From: an uncultured Lachnospiraceae bacterium
GTDB lineage: Bacteria > Bacillota > Clostridia > Lachnospirales > Lachnospiraceae
Length of the DNA stretch: 42,750 nt
Direction of reading: 5' to 3'
NCBI GenBank assembly: GCA_900316855.1
Contig: ONEK01000018.1
Location: 1 to 42,750 of the forward strand
The stretch's first letter is position 1; each line of letters opens with the position of its first letter. Below the pieces are notes generated by a model. That model was not told the DNA's origin and did no database searches. It saw nothing but the letters and a program-made list of their open reading frames with translations. The position numbers and the translations under genes are program-made. Positions 40,289 through 42,750 of this stretch are shown here, one piece after another.

Positions 40289-40861
40289 ATGAAGTACAGA
40301 TGCACAGTTTGCGGACACATTTATGATGAAGAGAAGGAGGGCGTGAAGTTTGCCGATCTTCCGGATACCTGGACCTGCCCTACCTGCCGTCAGCCGAAGT
40401 CCAAGTTCGTTCCGGTAGATGAGTCGGATGACTCCTGGGCTGCGGAGCATGTGATCGGTGTCGCAAAGGACGTACCGGAAGATATCAAGAGTGACCTGCG
40501 CGCTAATTTTGAAGGCGAGTGCACGGAAGTCGGAATGTATCTTGCGATGTCCAGACAGGCAATGAGGGAAGGCTACCCGGAAATCGGAATGTATTACCGT
40601 CAGGCTGCTTTTGAAGAGGCGGATCACGCTTCCCGTTTTGCAGAGCTTCTTGGCGAGGTAGTTTCCACCTCTACGAAGGAAAACCTCAAGGTACGTGTTG
40701 CTGCCGAGAAAGGTGCAACCGAGGGTAAGACGGATCTTGCAAAACGCGCAAAGGCGCAGAATCTCGACGCGATCCATGACACCGTTCACGAAATGGCGCG
40801 CGATGAAGCACGGCACGGCAAGGCTTTCGCAGGACTCCTGAAGAGATATTTCGGAGAGTAA
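40289..40861 (+). CDS. Reverse rubrerythrin (N-terminal rubredoxin domain)
   Basis: A 190-residue protein. Residues 1-45 are a rubredoxin domain with CTVCG and CPTCR as Fe(Cys)4 ligands. Residues about 55-190 are a ferritin-like four-helix bundle with ligands in [21 protein letters not shown] and MARDEARHG. The domain order is the reverse of classical rubrerythrin. It reduces H2O2 to water with electrons from NADH-linked rubredoxin pathways and protects anaerobes from oxygen. AAAGGAG lies before the ATG. It is probably co-transcribed with the Fur-family gene. Confidence 0.93.
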   Translation: MKYRCTVCGHIYDEEKEGVKFADLPDTWTCPTCRQPKSKFVPVDESDDSWAAEHVIGVAKDVPEDIKSDLRANFEGECTEVGMYLAMSRQAMREGYPEIGMYYRQAAFEEADHASRFAELLGEVVSTSTKENLKVRVAAEKGATEGKTDLAKRAKAQNLDAIHDTVHEMARDEARHGKAFAGLLKRYFGE

Positions 40862-40921
40862 TCATACAGAAAAACCTGTCTGAGAGTTTATTTTCGCGGC
40901 TGCAGGTTACTGATTCCCGGG

Positions 40922-40958
40922 CGGAAGGGGAAGCGTTGATGCTTCCCTTTCCGTCTTT
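40922..40958 (+). terminator. Intrinsic terminator of the reverse rubrerythrin gene
   Basis: CGGAAGGGGAAGC (40922-40934) pairs with GCTTCCCTTTCCG (40941-40953) with one G-U pair, followed by TCTTTTT. Confidence 0.92.
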
Positions 40959-40987
40959 TTGCGTACTTCAGGGGTTTGGGCTATACT
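40959..40987 (+). promoter_or_regulatory. Promoter of the mtnN leader
   Basis: TTGCGT (40959-40964) and TATACT (40982-40987) are spaced 17 bases apart. The -35 box overlaps the T-run of the preceding terminator. Confidence 0.6.
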
Positions 40988-40993
40988 GAGGAG

Positions 40994-41098
40994 GTCATCC
41001 TCCCGGGTGAACAATGCAGGTTAATGCCTTAGAATTCCTGTAATGGCATTCAGCCGGGAAGAAATCATACAATACTGCCTGAGTCCAGGCACAAACAG
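40994..41098 (+). other. Structured leader RNA upstream of mtnN
   Basis: The 110-base leader folds into nested parts. CCTCCCGG opens and CCGGGA closes an outer stem (about 40999-41056). AATGCC pairs with GGCATT inside it. A separate TGCCTG/CAGGCA hairpin lies just before the ribosome site. Such order is unusual for a plain 5' untranslated region. No known riboswitch consensus (SAM, SAH, purine, preQ1) is recognised. Confidence 0.45.
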
Positions 41099-41107
41099 GA
41101 GGAAAAC

Positions 41108-41803
41108 TTGAAAATCGGAATTATCGGTGCGATGGATGTGGAGGTTGCTGCGCTTCGTGAAAAGATGACCAAGTCAAACTATGTCCATAAAGCAGGAATG
41201 GACTTTGACGAGGGGATGATCGGAAACTGTCCCGTTGTAGTAGTTAAAAGCGGCGTAGGAAAGGTTAACGCTGCTCTGTGTGTACAGATCCTTATTGATG
41301 ATTTCAAGGTCAGCCACGTCATCAATACCGGTGTCGCAGGCTCACTCAATAATGAGATCAATATCGGCGATATCGTTGTCTCAACGGATGCCATGTACCA
41401 TGATGTCGATGCAACGGTCTTCGGCTATCAGAAAGGCGAAGTTCCGCAGATGGGTTTTATAAGCTTCCCTGCTGATCTGACACTGCGTGCCATGGCCGTT
41501 CATGCCGTCCGGAAGGCTGCGCCTGATGTGCAGGTATTCGAAGGCCGGATTTTGTCCGGAGACCAGTTCATTGCTTCTCACGAAAAGAAGCTTCAGCTCG
41601 CTGCCGATTTCAGTGGTTTCTGTGCTGAAATGGAAGGCTCTGCCATTGCTCAGGCATGCTATGTCAATACTGTTCCGTTTGTAATCATCCGGGCCATCAG
41701 CGATAAGGCGGACGAGAGTGTGACTGAATCCTACGATGTATTTGAAGGAAAGGCGGCAAAGCATTGCGCTGATATTGTCTTTGCCATGATCGCCGGGATC
41801 TGA
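41108..41803 (+). CDS. mtnN: 5'-methylthioadenosine/S-adenosylhomocysteine nucleosidase
   Basis: A 231-residue enzyme. MKIGIIGAMDVEVAALREKM at the start, GVGKVNAALCVQILID, VSTDAMYHDVDATVFGYQKGEVPQM and AEMEGSAIAQACYVN with the catalytic Glu, then RAISDKADES with the catalytic Asp, identify MtnN/Pfs. It cleaves methylthioadenosine and S-adenosylhomocysteine, serving methyl recycling. The start is TTG at 41108, preceded by AACAGGAGGAAAAC. Confidence 0.95.
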   Translation: MKIGIIGAMDVEVAALREKMTKSNYVHKAGMDFDEGMIGNCPVVVVKSGVGKVNAALCVQILIDDFKVSHVINTGVAGSLNNEINIGDIVVSTDAMYHDVDATVFGYQKGEVPQMGFISFPADLTLRAMAVHAVRKAAPDVQVFEGRILSGDQFIASHEKKLQLAADFSGFCAEMEGSAIAQACYVNTVPFVIIRAISDKADESVTESYDVFEGKAAKHCADIVFAMIAGI

Positions 41804-41878
41804 AACCGGCATTAACAATCCGGCGCTCTGTGGCCGTTCTCCTCTTATGCAGAACTTCATCGCGATTACAGAAACAAA

Positions 41879-41911
41879 AAAACGTCTTCGACGCAAATCG
41901 AAGACGTTTTT
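41879..41911. terminator. Bidirectional terminator between mtnN and the tRNA cluster
   Basis: AAAACGTCTTCGA (41879-41891) and TCGAAGACGTTTT (41898-41910) form a perfect 13-bp stem with A- and T-runs outside, so it ends mtnN and, from the other strand, the rRNA-tRNA transcript. Confidence 0.9.
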
Positions 41912-41926
41912 CTGTACGAAATGAAA

Positions 41927-41977
41927 GTCAAATACCCCGTCGCAAGCAGCGGGGTATTTGACCCTCGCGGGAATAAA
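41927..41977. repeat. Dispersed repeat copy 2 with long hairpin
   Basis: GTCAAATACCCCG (41927-41939) pairs perfectly with CGGGGTATTTGAC (41950-41962). The right part, 41948-41977, matches 1864-1893 at 27 of 30 positions. It lies in the convergent gap between mtnN and the tRNA cluster. Confidence 0.75.
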
Positions 41978-42002
41978 ACAAGCGAGATAATGGCATAAAA
42001 AA

Positions 42003-42075
42003 TGCCTAGAACCGGAATCGAACCAGTGACACGGGGATTTTCAGTCCCCTGCTCTACCGACTGAGCTATCTAGGC
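42003..42075 (-). tRNA. tRNA-Phe (GAA)
   Basis: A full cloverleaf on the minus strand. The acceptor stem is GCCTAGA/TCTAGGC with discriminator A. The anticodon loop CTGAAAA gives anticodon GAA. CCA is not encoded. Confidence 0.97.
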
Positions 42076-42101
42076 ATAACATGGAAATATAAAATTAAAA
42101 G

Positions 42102-42175
42102 TAGCGGGGACAGGATTTGAACCTGTGACCTTCGGGTTATGAGCCCGACGAGCTTCCAGACTGCTCCACCCCGCG
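42102..42175 (-). tRNA. tRNA-fMet (CAT), initiator
   Basis: The anticodon loop CTCATAA gives CAT. The three G-C pairs GGG/CCC in the anticodon stem and the unpaired first base C1 against T72 mark the initiator form. Confidence 0.95.
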
Positions 42176-42220
42176 ATATAAAATAAAACTGATGCGGAGT
42201 TCCTTATCAGAATTCCTAAG

Positions 42221-42303
42221 TGGGTAGGGGCGGATTCGAACCACCGAAGCAAAGATGCAGCAGATTTACAGTCTGTCCCCTTTGGCCGCTCGGGAACCTA
42301 CCC
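42221..42303 (-). tRNA. tRNA-Tyr (GTA)
   Basis: A class II tRNA with a long variable arm, 83 bases. The anticodon loop CTGTAAA gives GTA. The acceptor GGGTAGG pairs with CCTACCC, discriminator A. Confidence 0.97.
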
Positions 42304-42318
42304 AAAATATTGTACTTA

Positions 42319-42391
42319 AGCCGATGATCGGACTCGAACCGATAACCTGCTGATTACAAATCAGCTGCTCTGCCAATTGAGCCACATCGGC
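42319..42391 (-). tRNA. tRNA-Thr (TGT)
   Basis: The anticodon loop TTTGTAA gives TGT. The acceptor GCCGATG pairs with CATCGGC, with a T discriminator. Confidence 0.96.
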
Positions 42392-42419
42392 GGAGCTACA
42401 CTACTTTCCCAAAAAAACA

Positions 42420-42492
42420 TGGGGCCTACAGGGCTCGAACCTGTGACCCTCTGCTTGTAAGGCAGATGCTCTCCCAGCTGAGCTAAGACCCC
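42420..42492 (-). tRNA. tRNA-Val (TAC)
   Basis: The anticodon loop CTTACAA gives TAC. The acceptor GGGGTCT pairs with AGGCCCC with G-U allowance, discriminator A. Confidence 0.96.
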
Positions 42493-42519
42493 AAGTTAAA
42501 CAGAAAAAGTATAGCTGAA

Positions 42520-42593
42520 CGACCCGGATGGGACTCGGACCCATGACCTCCGCCGTGACAGGGCGGCGCTCTAACCAGCTGAGCCACCAGGCC
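42520..42593 (-). tRNA. tRNA-Asp (GTC)
   Basis: The anticodon loop CTGTCAC gives GTC. The acceptor GGCCTGG pairs with CCGGGTC with G-U pairs, discriminator G, as expected for tRNA-Asp. It is the tRNA nearest to the 23S gene. Confidence 0.96.
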
Positions 42594-42601
42594 AGGTACT
42601 T

Positions 42602-42622
42602 AGTTAATATACAATATTAACT
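42602..42622. other. AT-rich perfect palindrome between 23S rRNA and tRNA-Asp
   Basis: AGTTAATAT and ATATTAACT (9 bp) flank ACA. It could be an RNA processing hairpin of the precursor, or part of an internal promoter: on the minus strand TTGAGT and TATTGT occur 17 bases apart just upstream of the tRNAs. Confidence 0.45.
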
Positions 42623-42692
42623 TTGAAAACACAACTCAAATTTCGAATTCATGCCTTCAAAACCGAATGCAGAACAGCTTCCCATCTTCCTT

Positions 42693-42750
42693 CTAAGGAT
42701 AAGCTTCCGACCTATTAGTACCTGTCAGCTGAGTACCTTGCGGTACTTAC
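42693..42750 (-). rRNA. 23S rRNA, 3' end (partial)
   Basis: Read on the minus strand, the last 58 bases contain CAGCTGACAGGTACTAATAGG followed by TCGGAAGCTTATCC. This is the conserved 3' end of bacterial 23S rRNA. The rest of the gene is outside the window, and the 3' boundary is approximate. Confidence 0.85.

Noticed and set aside
40994..41098. SAM, SAH or purine riboswitch before mtnN
   Set aside because: None of the known consensus cores could be found. Kept only as a structured leader.
42070..42252. Short minus-strand coding frame in the tRNA region
   Set aside because: It overlaps tRNA-fMet and tRNA-Tyr completely.

Overview
The window looks like chromosomal DNA of a moderately GC-rich, Gram-positive, strictly anaerobic member of the Bacillota, class Clostridia, most likely Lachnospirales. 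This is inferred from gene content: a YybS-type membrane protein, a reverse-type rubrerythrin behind a Fur/PerR regulator, a PucR regulator, VanZ and DUF3810 proteins, AGGAGG-type ribosome binding sites, and a tRNA cluster directly behind a 23S rRNA gene. No species can be named from the sequence alone. No phage, transposase, plasmid gene or CRISPR array was seen.

Layout. 1-2.9 kb: an array of three hairpins, an orphan coiled-coil protein and a YybS-like membrane protein. 3.0-12.9 kb: a probable import and degradation locus for a small amino acid or omega-amino acid. It holds a class III aminotransferase, an iron-type alcohol dehydrogenase, a PucR-family regulator, a cytidylate-kinase-like protein and a complete branched-chain-amino-acid-type ABC transporter (livJHMGF). 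Transcription is punctuated by several terminator-like hairpins. 13-19.7 kb: two small membrane proteins, a three-gene export module (NEW3-domain protein, ABC ATPase, permease), an HD-GYP protein and a NUDIX hydrolase.

19.7-25.2 kb: a minus-strand cluster of SGNH protein, FkbH-type protein, acyl carrier protein and MBOAT acyltransferase. Its logic resembles the dlt system, with FkbH in place of the adenylating enzyme, so the carried group may be glyceryl. A strong candidate small RNA with a C-rich loop lies just downstream. 25.3-33.6 kb: mostly housekeeping and small enzymes (VanZ, DUF3810, ThrH, Dus, a FliB-like protein, RlmH, a YkgJ-like protein, MutY, GNAT). Two copies of a tandem-hairpin repeat with compensatory base changes are found here, one before thrH and one behind the GNAT gene.

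33.7-39.7 kb: a six-gene minus-strand operon of histidine kinase, response regulator, MATE exporter, small Cys-rich protein, MBOAT acyltransferase and SGNH partner. It is a second surface O-acylation system tied to its own two-component regulator. 39.7-41.8 kb: a Fur-family regulator with reverse rubrerythrin, then mtnN behind a structured leader. 42.0-42.75 kb: tRNAs Phe, fMet, Tyr, Thr, Val and Asp and the 3' end of 23S rRNA, all on the minus strand, with no 5S gene between the 23S and the tRNAs.

The most interesting items are the FkbH/ACP/MBOAT/SGNH cluster, the C-rich-loop small RNA candidate, the covarying tandem-hairpin repeat, and the two-component/MATE/MBOAT operon.
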